From the NCBI RefSeq assembly GCF_024684275.1, contig NZ_JAIKXF010000094.1:1-44061 (forward strand): a stretch of 44,061 nucleotides of DNA. The letters are read 5' to 3'. Positions 33,815-43,762 of this stretch are shown here, piece after piece; position 1 is the first letter of the stretch; each line of letters starts with the position of its first letter. This DNA comes from Ruminococcus sp. (lineage in GTDB: Bacteria; Bacillota_A; Clostridia; Oscillospirales; Ruminococcaceae). Under the pieces are notes generated by a model. The model did no database searches. It was not told the DNA's origin and saw nothing but the letters and a program-made list of their open reading frames with translations. The position numbers were made by a program, and so were the translations under genes.

Positions 33815-35737
33815 TTGAGCTATAAAATCGCAGTCATTATCGAAGAGATCGGTCAGAGCTACCAGAGCGCCATTATCAGCGGTATATCATTGGGTGCTGA
33901 AAAATACAGTCTTAATGTCTCTGCATTCACATCATTCAGCGGTGACATGGATAATCCGCGGCATGACATGGGTGAATTAAACGTGTTCAATCTCCCCGAT
34001 TTTGCTGATTTTGACGGAGCTATCCTGCTGACCAACACTCTTTCGCATCAGGCTGTCGTAAGCGACATACTCGAACGCATTACTATTGCAGGCATTCCTG
34101 CCGTAAGCATCGACAACGACCTCGAAGGCTTCTATCACATCGGCATCGACAACGCCAGTGCCATGCGCGTTGTTACCGAGCATATGATAAATATCCATAA
34201 TTACAAAAGATTTGCATATATCTCAGGACCTGCCGAAAACCCTGAAAGCTCCGCCAGACTCAACGCATTCCGCACAGTTCTCGGCGAGCACGGACTTGAG
34301 ATAGCAGATAAAGCTGTTGCCTACGGAGATTTCCGCGCACCATCGGGAAAAGCTGCCGTTGAGCAGTTCCTTGAGGAGCTTCCTGAGCCTCCCGAAGCTA
34401 TCGTTTGCGCAAACGACGTCATGGCGGCTTCTGCCATAACCGCACTTGTGTCTCACGGACTCAGAGTCCCCGAGGACGTGGCAGTCACAGGCTTTGACGA
34501 CACCTACAACAGCCATAATTACCAGATGGAGCTGACATCTGTGGTGAGACCGCTGGAGCTCTCAGGCGAACTTGCCTGCAAAATGCTGTATAATCACTTC
34601 CACGGCATCACTCAGAAAAGGGATATTATCCTCAATATGTCCGCAAGATTCACAGAGAGCTGCGGCTGCGGACACAATGCTCTTTCAGACGTAAATGAGC
34701 TCAGGGAGCTGAATTACCGCAATTTCTCAAATTTTGAAAGCATTCAGGCTTATATGTCCGTGCTGAACAGAATGTCTACACAGCTTCTTGCCTGCAATAA
34801 TTTCGACGAATATATCGCCTCTTTGAAGCGTATCGCCGTTGAGATTCACCCCGACGAGTTTTACTTCTGTCTATGTGAGAACTGGGATTCAGAGACCGAT
34901 GTTGACCGTTCCACCAACAGTAATAAGAGGCGCAAAGCTGTCCCTTTAGCTTATACGGACTACGTAATAGTCCCTATATCGTACAATAACGGCGAATTCC
35001 ATGAATGCTGCCGCATACGCTCTCAGGACATACTGCCGCCTGTTGCCGAGGACGGCACGGAAGGCAAGCTTTACTTTATAAATCCCCTGCATTTCGGCGA
35101 GCGATGTCTCGGCTATATGGCTATAAGGAGCACACGTCTGCCCCTCCAGAATATCATGTTTGAGACCTTCTGCATAAACATCTCAAACTCACTTGAGAAT
35201 ATCAGAAAGCTCATGTGTCTCGAATACGCCGTAAAGCGTCTCGGCAGCCTATATACTATGGATACCTTCTCAGGCATATTCAACCGAAACGGCTTTATGC
35301 AGGCAACCGAGGATATCTATAAAGACTGCGTAGAAAATCGCCGCGATATAATGCTCATGTTCATCGACCTTGACGGACTTAAAGGCATAAACGACACCTA
35401 CGGACACAGTACGGGAGACAAGGCTATTTGCAGCATTGCCGACGTACTTGTGGAATCCTGTCAGGCAGGCGAGGTATTCTGCCGCTTCGGCGGAGACGAG
35501 TTCATAGTATTCGGCGCTGATTATACTGAGGATATGGCAAAAAAGCTGACAAAAGCCATACAGGAGAATATCAACAAAGTCAATGATACAGGCTTTAATC
35601 CATTTATTCTCAGCGCAAGTACGGGCTACGTCATAGCTGCTCCGAAAAAGGGAGAGGATATTTTCCGCTTCGTAACAGAGGCTGACCAGAAGATGTACGA
35701 TGTAAAGCGCAAAAAGAAGCTTCTGCGCTACGCATAG
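33815..35737 (+). CDS. LacI-type ligand sensor fused to diguanylate cyclase
   Basis: A 640-residue cytoplasmic signalling protein. The TTG at 33815 is preferred, since AGGAGG lies 8 nt ahead and the product starts MSYKIAVIIEEIG. The first 270 residues match the periplasmic-binding-protein fold of LacI regulators (AVTGFDDTYNSHNYQMELTSV, then a CGCG turn), but there is no helix-turn-helix, signal peptide or membrane helix. A GAF-like middle region (about 290-465) follows. The C-terminal GGDEF domain (about 475-640) has an intact FGGDEF (559-563). The inhibitory RxxD site upstream is replaced by QAGE. It probably makes cyclic di-GMP in response to a sugar or nucleoside. Confidence 0.9.
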   Translation: MSYKIAVIIEEIGQSYQSAIISGISLGAEKYSLNVSAFTSFSGDMDNPRHDMGELNVFNLPDFADFDGAILLTNTLSHQAVVSDILERITIAGIPAVSIDNDLEGFYHIGIDNASAMRVVTEHMINIHNYKRFAYISGPAENPESSARLNAFRTVLGEHGLEIADKAVAYGDFRAPSGKAAVEQFLEELPEPPEAIVCANDVMAASAITALVSHGLRVPEDVAVTGFDDTYNSHNYQMELTSVVRPLELSGELACKMLYNHFHGITQKRDIILNMSARFTESCGCGHNALSDVNELRELNYRNFSNFESIQAYMSVLNRMSTQLLACNNFDEYIASLKRIAVEIHPDEFYFCLCENWDSETDVDRSTNSNKRRKAVPLAYTDYVIVPISYNNGEFHECCRIRSQDILPPVAEDGTEGKLYFINPLHFGERCLGYMAIRSTRLPLQNIMFETFCINISNSLENIRKLMCLEYAVKRLGSLYTMDTFSGIFNRNGFMQATEDIYKDCVENRRDIMLMFIDLDGLKGINDTYGHSTGDKAICSIADVLVESCQAGEVFCRFGGDEFIVFGADYTEDMAKKLTKAIQENINKVNDTGFNPFILSASTGYVIAAPKKGEDIFRFVTEADQKMYDVKRKKKLLRYA

Positions 35738-35743
35738 TTTTTC

Positions 35744-35770
35744 AAACCGCAGCATATGCTGCGGTTTTTT
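35744..35770 (+). terminator. Terminator of sensor-GGDEF gene
   Basis: AAACCGCAGC and GCTGCGGTTT form a 10-bp stem with a short loop, then a T run. Confidence 0.9.
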
Positions 35771-35912
35771 GTTGTTATACAGCAGATTTCACGTTTCTCG
35801 CCGCTCCACAAGCATCTGATCGCCCCTGCACTCTGAACCCTCGATCCTCAGCTATGCTTTGATAAAGCAGGCGTCCCTCTGCCATCAGTTCTGATTTTTT
35901 GCTCATCTCCTA

Positions 35913-35941
35913 TTGAAAAAAACTCCCATTTGTGGTATAAT
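35913..35941 (+). promoter_or_regulatory. Sigma-A promoter of the recJ operon
   Basis: TTGAAA (35913-35918), a 17-nt spacer and TATAAT (35936-35941), about 30 nt ahead of the recJ ATG. Confidence 0.8.
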
Positions 35942-35970
35942 AGTTTAAATATATCTTTAGGAGTCATTGT

Positions 35971-37995
35971 ATGAAAAAATGGACCGTCGGCATTCCCGAC
36001 AAAAAAACGGTCTCAGCTCTTATGCTGGGCTGCGGAGTTACCTCTCTTGCGGCTTCCGCACTGGCAGCAAAAGGCTATTCCTCTCCGGAATCAGTAATGG
36101 AGAGCCTTAATACGGACGAATTGTCCGATCCCTTTCTCATTAAGGATATGCAGGAGGCTGCGGACACCATAAACTCAGCCATTGAAAACGGCGAGCGTAT
36201 CTGTGTCTACGGCGACTATGACTGTGACGGTGTAATGTCTACAGTCATTCTGTATTCCTATCTTGCAGAAGCGGGGGCGGACGTTACTTATTATATCCCC
36301 GAGCGCTCTGAGGGCTACGGCCTCAATATGAAAGCAGTGGATAAGATCTCCGATGACGGAGTTACTCTCATAATCACTGTGGATAACGGCATATCCGCGA
36401 TCCCCGAGGCAGAATACATCTACGCAATGGGTATGAGGCTTGTGGTCACCGACCACCACCAGCAGGGAGAACAGCTCCCTAAGGCTGAGGCAGTAGTCGA
36501 TCCCCATCGTCATGACTGCTTCTCAACATTCAAGAATATGTGCGGCGCAGGGATCGCTCTTAAACTTGTGGCTGCCCTTGACGGCGGCGACTACACTATG
36601 GCTCTGGAGCAGTTCGGCGACCTTGCCGCAATAGCCACAGTCGCCGACATAGTAAGCCTTACAGGTGAGAATCGTTTCCTTGTGTCCTACGGAATGGAGC
36701 TCATAAGCAACACAGACCGCCCTGCTCTCATGGCTCTCAAGGAGGTCTGCGGTCTCACGGATAAGCCCGTAAATACTCAGTCTATCGGCTTTGGCATAGC
36801 TCCGCGGATAAATGCCGCAGGACGCTTCGGCTCTCCCAAAGCCGCGGCAGAGCTTTTTCTCTGCGAGGACTACGACGAGGCTCTAACAGCCGCCCGTGAG
36901 CTCGACAAGCTCAACAATATGCGAAAGGACGCAGAAAACGCCATAGTTTCGGATATATTTGACATGATAGACAAGGCTCCCGAGCTTATCCGCGGCAGAA
37001 CCATATTTCTCTGCGGCAGAGACTGGCACCACGGCGTTATAGGGATCGTTGCCTCACGTATCGTTGAGCATTTCGGCAAGCCCTGCTTTATCGCCTCTGA
37101 AAGCGAGGGCGAGATACGCGGTTCGGCACGGTCATTCGGCGATTTCTCAGTGTTCGGCGCACTGACCGCCTGCTCCGAGGTGCTTGAAAAGTTCGGCGGA
37201 CATCCTGCCGCAGGAGGCTTCACCATAAAAAGCGGCATGGCAGATAGATTTGCCGAGCTTCTGGAAAAGTACGCCCTTGAAAATCACAGGTCAATGCCGT
37301 TGTCAGAGCTGAAAGCTGACGCCCCCCTGACTCCTCAGGAGCTGAATATACAGAACATACAGGGACTTGACCTGCTGGAGCCCTTTGGCACAGACAACGA
37401 AAAGCCCCTCTACTATATCGAAAACGCACAGGTGCTGGATATTATCCCACTGTCCGACGGAGCCCACTCAAAGCTGAAGATAAAGGTCGGTTTCACTCAG
37501 GCAGAGGCACTGGTATTCAGAAAGTCTCCCGATGAGCTGATAGTTTCAAGAGGCGACATCTGCGATATGATCGTAACTCTCGGAGTAAACGAGTACCGCG
37601 GGAACCTCTCACCCAGTGTAATAGTCAGTGATATTCGTCCCCACGGCTTTGAGCAAAGCAAATACTTTGCGGCGCTGTCAGCCTTTGAAGCCTTTCTCCG
37701 AGGTGAGGAGCTCCCGAAGAATTACTACTCACATATGTACCCCAAAAGGGACGACGTGGTCAAGATATACAAGGCTATCCCCGATCAGGGCATATGCATG
37801 GATACTCTGTACATAAAGCTCAATGATCCAAATATAAATTACTGTAAATTCTGCGCCGCCGCAGAGGCTCTGAGACAGCTTGGGCTTGTTGCGGTGTCAT
37901 GCGCCGAATCAAAAATACAAAGAGTCAATGTCACTCAGAAAGCCGACCTTGATTCAGCTCCCGTGCTTGTATCTCTCAGAAGCAGGCTCGGCTGA
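35971..37995 (+). CDS. recJ: Single-strand-specific exonuclease RecJ
   Basis: RecJ degrades single-stranded DNA 5' to 3' in recombination and mismatch or base-excision repair. The 674-residue protein has the DHH-phosphoesterase motifs: VYGDYDCDGVMST, ITVDNGISA and VVTDHHQ. The DHHA1 domain has RDWHHGVIGIVASRIVE and GGHPAAGGF. An additional C-terminal region of about 100 residues is present, as in Gram-positive RecJ. TAGGAG precedes the ATG. It heads an operon with rel, an MBL hydrolase, hemZ and rlmD; recJ followed by rel is common in Firmicutes. Confidence 0.95.
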   Translation: MKKWTVGIPDKKTVSALMLGCGVTSLAASALAAKGYSSPESVMESLNTDELSDPFLIKDMQEAADTINSAIENGERICVYGDYDCDGVMSTVILYSYLAEAGADVTYYIPERSEGYGLNMKAVDKISDDGVTLIITVDNGISAIPEAEYIYAMGMRLVVTDHHQQGEQLPKAEAVVDPHRHDCFSTFKNMCGAGIALKLVAALDGGDYTMALEQFGDLAAIATVADIVSLTGENRFLVSYGMELISNTDRPALMALKEVCGLTDKPVNTQSIGFGIAPRINAAGRFGSPKAAAELFLCEDYDEALTAARELDKLNNMRKDAENAIVSDIFDMIDKAPELIRGRTIFLCGRDWHHGVIGIVASRIVEHFGKPCFIASESEGEIRGSARSFGDFSVFGALTACSEVLEKFGGHPAAGGFTIKSGMADRFAELLEKYALENHRSMPLSELKADAPLTPQELNIQNIQGLDLLEPFGTDNEKPLYYIENAQVLDIIPLSDGAHSKLKIKVGFTQAEALVFRKSPDELIVSRGDICDMIVTLGVNEYRGNLSPSVIVSDIRPHGFEQSKYFAALSAFEAFLRGEELPKNYYSHMYPKRDDVVKIYKAIPDQGICMDTLYIKLNDPNINYCKFCAAAEALRQLGLVAVSCAESKIQRVNVTQKADLDSAPVLVSLRSRLG

Positions 37996-38021
37996 ACTGC
38001 CATAGATAAAGGAGAATAGAT

Positions 38022-40319
38022 ATGCCCGACAATATGAATGTATCAAATCTCATGCATCACGAGGTGGAAGTGCCGATACCAGAGTCAGCTCTCCCCGAGG
38101 ATCCGAGGGAGTTTCTCAGCGATATTCCCGATTTCAACGATAATTTCACTATTGAGAAGATAATACAGAAGATACTTACCGATGACAAGCAGTATGACCT
38201 TAGCAAGATAATCTCGGCATATGAATTTGCCGCAAAGGCTCATGAAGGACAGGTGCGCTCATCGGGACAGCCCTATATCACTCACCCCCTTGCAGTTGCC
38301 TATACTCTATTGGAGCTTGGCATGGACACGGATACTATCTGCGCCGCTCTGCTCCATGATGTAGTTGAGGATACCGACGCCACCCTTGATGACCTGAAAA
38401 AGCGCTTCGGTCAGGACGTTGCCCTGCTTGTAGACGGAGTAACAAAGCTGAGCAAGATACCTACCTCTACTAAGGAGGAACAGCAGGCAGAGAATATCCG
38501 AAAGATACTTCTTGCCATGTCTCAGGATATCCGCGTAATGATAATCAAGCTCAGTGACCGCCTGCACAATATGCGTACTCTGAAGTACCGTCCTCTTGAA
38601 AAACAGCGCAATACTGCTCTTGAGACAATGAACATTTACGCTCCTATAGCTCACCGCCTCGGTATCAGAGCCATAAAGGAGGAGCTTCAGGATCTTGCCT
38701 TCCACTATCTCGATCCCTATGCTTATTCCGAGATAGAGAGCATTCTTGAAAACAAAAAGGAAGAGCGCGAGGCATTCATCGAGATAATCAAGAGCCGTAT
38801 CGCACAGCGCTTCAAATCAGAGGAATTCACACAGCCCCCTCAGATAGACGGCCGTGTAAAGAGCATATACAGCATATACCGTAAAATATTCATCGGACAC
38901 AAGGATATTGACGAAATATACGATAAATATGCAGTCCGTATCATAGTTACGACTATCGCAGAGTGCTATAATGTTCTCGGTCTTATCCACGATATGTTCA
39001 AGCCCCTTCCAAACCGCTTCAAGGACTATATCTCAACGCCAAAGAACAATATGTATCAGTCCCTGCATACAACCGTCCTCGGAAAAGAGGGTATCCCTTT
39101 TGAAGTCCAGATACGCACGTGGGATATGCACGAGACCGCAGAATACGGTATCGCCGCTCACTGGAAGTACAAAGAGGGCATACAGGGCAAAGACAAAATG
39201 GAACAGCGCCTTGCATGGGTACGTCAGGTCATTGAGGCACAGCAGACCTCAGACGACGTTGAGGAGATAGTCCGCATAATCAAGACAGACCTTGACCCCG
39301 AGGATATAGTTGTCATGACTCCAAAGGGTATGTCCGTAAGCCTGCCTATAAATTCAACGGTCATCGACTTTGCCTACCGTATCCATACTGAGATAGGTCA
39401 TAAGACAGTAGGTGCAAAGGTAGACGGCAGGATAGTGCCTCTTGATTATAAGCTCCAGACAGGACAGATATGCGAGATAATCACCAGCAAGGACCCCGAT
39501 AAGGGACCGAACCGTGCATGGCTCAATATCGTACAGACCAATGAGGCTCGCTCAAAAATACGCTCATGGTTCAAGAAGGAGCGCCGCGAGGAGAATATCG
39601 TCGAGGGCAAGGCACAGCTTGAGCGCGAATTCAAGCGCCACAGGATAAACCTCAAGGAAGACCAGTATACCGAGTTCTTACAGGACGACTTCAAGCGTCA
39701 TAACTGCGAGACTCTGGACGACTTCTATGCCTCTATCGGATACGGCGGTATACTTCTCTCAAAGATGATACCGCGCCTTAAAGACAAGTACGAAAAACTC
39801 TATGAAAAGGAAGGCGAGCCATCTGTAATACCGCTTATCAAGCCAAAGCCAAACGGCAGGAGCAGTATCATACTCGACCAGATAGATGATATGCTGATAA
39901 AGTTCGCCCAGTGCTGCAATCCTCTCCCCGGGGACGATATAATCGGCTTTATAACACGCGGCTACGGAGTTTCAGTTCATACCACCAACTGCACCAACTA
40001 TAAGGCAGCCCTCGCCAGAAATATTCCCGAGGAGCTTGACCGCTGGGTAGATATCCAGTGGACCGAAAACAGCGATACACAGCTGCAGACCAGCTTTGAG
40101 GTGACAGCTACAGACCGCGTTGGCCTTGTTTATGATATATCCGCAGTCCTCCTTGAAGCAAGAGTGCCTATCGTTCATTCCGCTTCAAGAGTCCTCAAAA
40201 ACGGCAATGCTCTATTTGAGGGTACTATCGTTATTTCCAGCACAGAGCAGCTCAAAAACCTCTTTGAGAAGCTCAGAAAGATAAAAGGCGTCATCTCCGT
40301 TGAGAGAGCCGCTATTTAA
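38022..40319 (+). CDS. rel: Bifunctional (p)ppGpp synthetase/hydrolase Rel
   Basis: A 765-residue long RelA/SpoT homologue that makes and degrades the stringent alarmone. Hydrolase: HD domain with ITHPLAVAYTLLEL, LLHDVVEDTDAT and IKLSDRLHNMRT. Synthetase: YDKYAVRIIV, FKDYISTPKNNMYQSLHTTV and EVQIRT. Then TGS (VMTPKGMSVSLP...DFAYRIHT), a zinc-finger-like CCNPLPGD region and a C-terminal ACT domain. Both catalytic centres look intact. AAAGGAG precedes the ATG, 26 nt after recJ. Confidence 0.97.
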   Translation: MPDNMNVSNLMHHEVEVPIPESALPEDPREFLSDIPDFNDNFTIEKIIQKILTDDKQYDLSKIISAYEFAAKAHEGQVRSSGQPYITHPLAVAYTLLELGMDTDTICAALLHDVVEDTDATLDDLKKRFGQDVALLVDGVTKLSKIPTSTKEEQQAENIRKILLAMSQDIRVMIIKLSDRLHNMRTLKYRPLEKQRNTALETMNIYAPIAHRLGIRAIKEELQDLAFHYLDPYAYSEIESILENKKEEREAFIEIIKSRIAQRFKSEEFTQPPQIDGRVKSIYSIYRKIFIGHKDIDEIYDKYAVRIIVTTIAECYNVLGLIHDMFKPLPNRFKDYISTPKNNMYQSLHTTVLGKEGIPFEVQIRTWDMHETAEYGIAAHWKYKEGIQGKDKMEQRLAWVRQVIEAQQTSDDVEEIVRIIKTDLDPEDIVVMTPKGMSVSLPINSTVIDFAYRIHTEIGHKTVGAKVDGRIVPLDYKLQTGQICEIITSKDPDKGPNRAWLNIVQTNEARSKIRSWFKKERREENIVEGKAQLEREFKRHRINLKEDQYTEFLQDDFKRHNCETLDDFYASIGYGGILLSKMIPRLKDKYEKLYEKEGEPSVIPLIKPKPNGRSSIILDQIDDMLIKFAQCCNPLPGDDIIGFITRGYGVSVHTTNCTNYKAALARNIPEELDRWVDIQWTENSDTQLQTSFEVTATDRVGLVYDISAVLLEARVPIVHSASRVLKNGNALFEGTIVISSTEQLKNLFEKLRKIKGVISVERAAI

Positions 40320-40330
40320 GGAGTAAGAAC

Positions 40331-40975
40331 ATGAAAATCCATCATTTACAGCTTGGACCGCTCCGTTCAAACTGCTATATTATTGAAACCGCACCGGGAA
40401 GATGTGTTGCCGTTGACATCGGCGGCGACAGCCGTCTTTTTCTTGAGTTTCTCAGAATGAAGAAGCTCCGCCTTACAAAGATACTCCTCACCCACGGTCA
40501 CTTTGACCACATCGGCGGCGCAGAGGAGGTCCGCAAGGCTACAGGAGCTGAGATATACGTACATGAGCTGGACGCTCATATGCTCACCAGCGCAGCTGAT
40601 TCGCTGGCATCTGATATGTCATTCTTCACCTTCACCCCCATTACGGACTGGACCTGCGTTTACGGCGACTGCTTTATAAACGACGGCGAGTGTACCTTCC
40701 GTGTGCTCCATACTCCGGGACACTCTCAGGGCAGCGTGTGCTACATCTGCGGCGATGTGATATTCTCGGGAGATACCCTTTTCTGCTGCTCTGTTGGCAG
40801 GACCGATTTCCCCGACAGCAGCTCCGCAGCCATGACATACTCGCTGAATAAGCTCTATAACCTTGTGGGAGACTACAAGGTCTACCCGGGGCACAACGAA
40901 AGCACCACCCTTGACTATGAACGCGGATCTAATCCCTATATGAGACCATTCAGAGGCAAAAATGACGAACAATGA
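40331..40975 (+). CDS. Metallo-beta-lactamase-fold hydrolase, glyoxalase II-like
   Basis: A 214-residue cytosolic metal hydrolase. The metal site is THGHFDH (H55, H57, D59, H60), HTPGHSQG, SGDTLF and YPGHNEST. It resembles YqgX/glyoxalase II-like hydrolases usually found beside rel. The substrate is not certain; hydroxyacylglutathione-like thioesters are the family's classic target. It starts 11 nt after rel with AAGGAG and overlaps hemZ by 14 nt. Confidence 0.93.
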   Translation: MKIHHLQLGPLRSNCYIIETAPGRCVAVDIGGDSRLFLEFLRMKKLRLTKILLTHGHFDHIGGAEEVRKATGAEIYVHELDAHMLTSAADSLASDMSFFTFTPITDWTCVYGDCFINDGECTFRVLHTPGHSQGSVCYICGDVIFSGDTLFCCSVGRTDFPDSSSAAMTYSLNKLYNLVGDYKVYPGHNESTTLDYERGSNPYMRPFRGKNDEQ

Positions 40976-42440
40976 GACTAAAATGCCGATAATCCTCATC
41001 GGCAATTCTTATAAATACGAAATTGAAGCTACCATGAAGCTATTTTTCAGCACAGCGCGTTACAGCTTCGGCGAGTCCCGTGAGGAAGCCATTGGCGATG
41101 AGTATGTCATTGCCGAGGTTGACGGAGACAAGCTCAGAGTCGAGGTAAAGCTCAGAGACAAGGCTCCCGAGGTGCGTGAAGCCATTGCCGGCGAAACGCA
41201 GAACAAAGAGCACGAGCTTTGCAGGGTGCTGTTCCATATCCTCTCTGATAAGACCGGTATCAAACCGCCGTGGGGACTTATGACAGGCATACGCCCCGTA
41301 AAAAAAGTAGTGGAGCTCATACGCGAGGACGTGCCAAAGGACGAGATATTCCGCAGGCTTAAAGACAAGTACGAGATACAGGACAAGAAACTGGAGCTCG
41401 CCTATGATACGGCGGTAAATCAGCTTCCAATACTTGATCAGATAGACAGTACTGCCGCAAGTCTGTATGTGTCTATCCCTTTTTGTCCCACAAGATGCAG
41501 CTACTGCTCTTTCGTTTCACATTCAATGGACTCTGCTATAAAGCTCATGCCGCAGTACATCGAAGCACTGTGCAGAGAGCTTGAGATACTTGGAAAAATT
41601 GTAAAAGAAACTGACACAAAGATAGATACTATCTACTTCGGCGGCGGTACTCCCACATCGGTATCAGCACAGGAGCTTCGCACTATCATGGAGGCAGTGG
41701 AGAATAACTTTGACCTGACAAAGGTGCGTGAGTACAGCGTTGAAGCAGGCCGTCCCGATACTATCACCGAGGAAAAGCTCCGCGTTATCAAGGAGCTTGG
41801 TGCAGAGCGTATCTCAGTAAATCCTCAGACTCTCAACGATGAGGTACTTAAAGTCATAGGCAGAAAGCACTCGGGAGAAGACGCTGTAAAAGCCTTTGAG
41901 CTTGCCCGTAAGATCGGCTTCAAAAATATCAATACCGACCTTATCGCAGGTCTGCCGACCGAGTCCGCAGAGAGCTTCCGCAATACCCTTGACCGCATGA
42001 TAGAGCTCGATCCCGAGAGCATTACAGTTCATACCCTGACTATAAAACGCTCTGCCACTCTCTTTGCACAGGGCAACGCAAATAACGCAAATCCAGCAGC
42101 TGAAATGGTTGACTACAGCATACCTGCACTGATGTCTCACGGCTATCTGCCATACTATATGTACCGTCAGAAGAACACTGTGGACAACCTTGAAAACGTT
42201 GGCTACGCGAAAAAGGGCTTCGAGAGCTTCTATAATATCTTCATTATGGACGAGACTCAGACAATTCTCGGTGCAGGCTGTGCGGCTTCCACTAAGCTGC
42301 TCTATGCAGGCAACAGGATCGAACGCATACATAACTACAAATTTCCATATGAGTACATCAAAAGCTTCGACAAGCTCATGGAGAAAAAAGAGGAGATCAC
42401 AGAATGCTTGAAAAAAATCAAGTCCATAAAGCTGAGATAA
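40962..42440 (+). CDS. hemZ: HemZ-like radical SAM coproporphyrinogen dehydrogenase
   Basis: A 492-residue radical SAM protein of the HemN/HemZ group. The cluster motif is C175-x3-C179-x2-C182 (PFCPTRCSYCSF), followed by YFGGGTPTS and a SPASM-less C-terminus with YMYRQKNTVDN. HemZ of Bacillus has about 500 residues and an N-terminal extension like that seen here (1-160). Whether it acts in haem synthesis is uncertain, since many Ruminococcus lack the pathway; roles in other radical SAM chemistry, such as haem use, are possible. GAGG precedes the ATG. It overlaps both neighbours, so translation is coupled. Confidence 0.9.
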   Translation: MTNNETKMPIILIGNSYKYEIEATMKLFFSTARYSFGESREEAIGDEYVIAEVDGDKLRVEVKLRDKAPEVREAIAGETQNKEHELCRVLFHILSDKTGIKPPWGLMTGIRPVKKVVELIREDVPKDEIFRRLKDKYEIQDKKLELAYDTAVNQLPILDQIDSTAASLYVSIPFCPTRCSYCSFVSHSMDSAIKLMPQYIEALCRELEILGKIVKETDTKIDTIYFGGGTPTSVSAQELRTIMEAVENNFDLTKVREYSVEAGRPDTITEEKLRVIKELGAERISVNPQTLNDEVLKVIGRKHSGEDAVKAFELARKIGFKNINTDLIAGLPTESAESFRNTLDRMIELDPESITVHTLTIKRSATLFAQGNANNANPAAEMVDYSIPALMSHGYLPYYMYRQKNTVDNLENVGYAKKGFESFYNIFIMDETQTILGAGCAASTKLLYAGNRIERIHNYKFPYEYIKSFDKLMEKKEEITECLKKIKSIKLR

Positions 42441-43762
42441 CAGCACTTACCTCTGAGGGCAGCGGCGTCTGCCGCATTGACGGCATGGCTGTTTTTGTGC
42501 CTGAGACCGCTGTCGGCGACGTCTGCGAGGTGAGAATAGTAAAGGTACTGAAAAGCTATGCTTTCGGTATCGTTGAAAAGCTTATAACCCCTTCCCCCGA
42601 CCGTATCAGTGATAACTGCCCCGTGTATAAAAAATGCGGCGGCTGTCTGCTGAGACATATCTCCTATGAAGCTGAATGCCGCACTAAAAACGATATTGTA
42701 CGCGACGCCTTTCAGCGCATAGGCGGGCTTTCTCCACAGTTTGATGACTTCCTCGGCGCCGAAGCCACTGAACACTACCGCAATAAGGCTCAGTACCCCC
42801 TCGCAGTACAGGACGGCAAGGCTGTCTGCGGTTTTTACGCTCCGAGAAGCCACAGAGTGATACCTGTTGAAAACTGCGCTTTGCAGCCTGAGATTTTCAG
42901 CGATATAATAAAAATCGTACTTGACTATATTAACGAGAAAAAGCTCTCGGTATACGACGAGAACTCAAATACAGGCATTATCCGCCATATCTACCTCCGC
43001 AGAGGCGCTCACTCGGGAGAGATAATGGTGTGTCTCGTTGTGCGCAGGGATATATCAAGGCAGCTTTCGGCGCTGTGCAGAAGACTTACAGAAAAATTCA
43101 GTGATATAAAAAGCATCGTAATGAATATAAACTCCCTAAAGACAAACGTTATCCTCGGTGATGAGTGCGTAACTCTTTGGGGCAGTGATGTTATCTCAGA
43201 TACCATGTGCGGAAATACCGTGGAGATTTCTCCCCTTTCATTCTATCAGGTCAACACTGTGCAGGCAGAAAGGCTCTACGGCAAGGCTCTGGAATACGCC
43301 GCTCCCGAAAAGAGCGAGGTCATTGCAGACCTGTATTGCGGCGCAGGTACGATAGGTCTTTCAATGGCTAAGCAGGCGGCTAAAATAATAGGCGTTGAGA
43401 TAGTTCCACAAGCTGTTGAAAACGCAAAGAAAAACGCCCTTCGCAATAATATTGCCAATGCCGAATTCCACTGCGGCGACGCAGGAGAGGTTTTCGGGAA
43501 GCTCCGCAAACAGGGCTGCAAGCCCGATATAATTGTGATCGATCCGCCGAGAAAGGGCTGCTTCCCTGAGACTATCAGCGTTATTGCGAAAGCCGCCCCG
43601 TCGAGGATAGTGATAATTTCCTGTAACCCTGCAACAGCCGCAAGAGACGCAAAGCTGCTCTCAGAGCACGGCTACAGCGCGGATAAGGTCTGCGGTGTAG
43701 ATCTGTTCCCAAGAACAGGACACGTTGAGTGCGTAGTATTGATGTCAAGGGATAAAACTTAA
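42404..43762 (+). CDS. rlmD: RumA-type 23S rRNA (uracil-5) methyltransferase
   Basis: A 452-residue S-adenosylmethionine methyltransferase. An N-terminal TRAM domain (about 1-60) is followed by an iron-sulfur motif with C72, C78, C81 and C158 (CPVYKKCGGC and ENCALQP). The SAM site is ADLYCGAGTIGLSMA and the catalytic nucleophile is C407 in ISCNPAT. It methylates uracil in 23S rRNA; the exact position (RlmC, RlmD or the dual RlmCD of Bacillus) cannot be told. GAGGAG precedes the ATG inside hemZ, with a 37-nt overlap. It ends the recJ operon. Confidence 0.94.
   Translation: MLEKNQVHKAEITALTSEGSGVCRIDGMAVFVPETAVGDVCEVRIVKVLKSYAFGIVEKLITPSPDRISDNCPVYKKCGGCLLRHISYEAECRTKNDIVRDAFQRIGGLSPQFDDFLGAEATEHYRNKAQYPLAVQDGKAVCGFYAPRSHRVIPVENCALQPEIFSDIIKIVLDYINEKKLSVYDENSNTGIIRHIYLRRGAHSGEIMVCLVVRRDISRQLSALCRRLTEKFSDIKSIVMNINSLKTNVILGDECVTLWGSDVISDTMCGNTVEISPLSFYQVNTVQAERLYGKALEYAAPEKSEVIADLYCGAGTIGLSMAKQAAKIIGVEIVPQAVENAKKNALRNNIANAEFHCGDAGEVFGKLRKQGCKPDIIVIDPPRKGCFPETISVIAKAAPSRIVIISCNPATAARDAKLLSEHGYSADKVCGVDLFPRTGHVECVVLMSRDKT

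Noticed and set aside
41814..42446. 210-codon minus-strand ORF opposite hemZ
   Set aside because: Antisense to an intact radical SAM gene and part of no operon.
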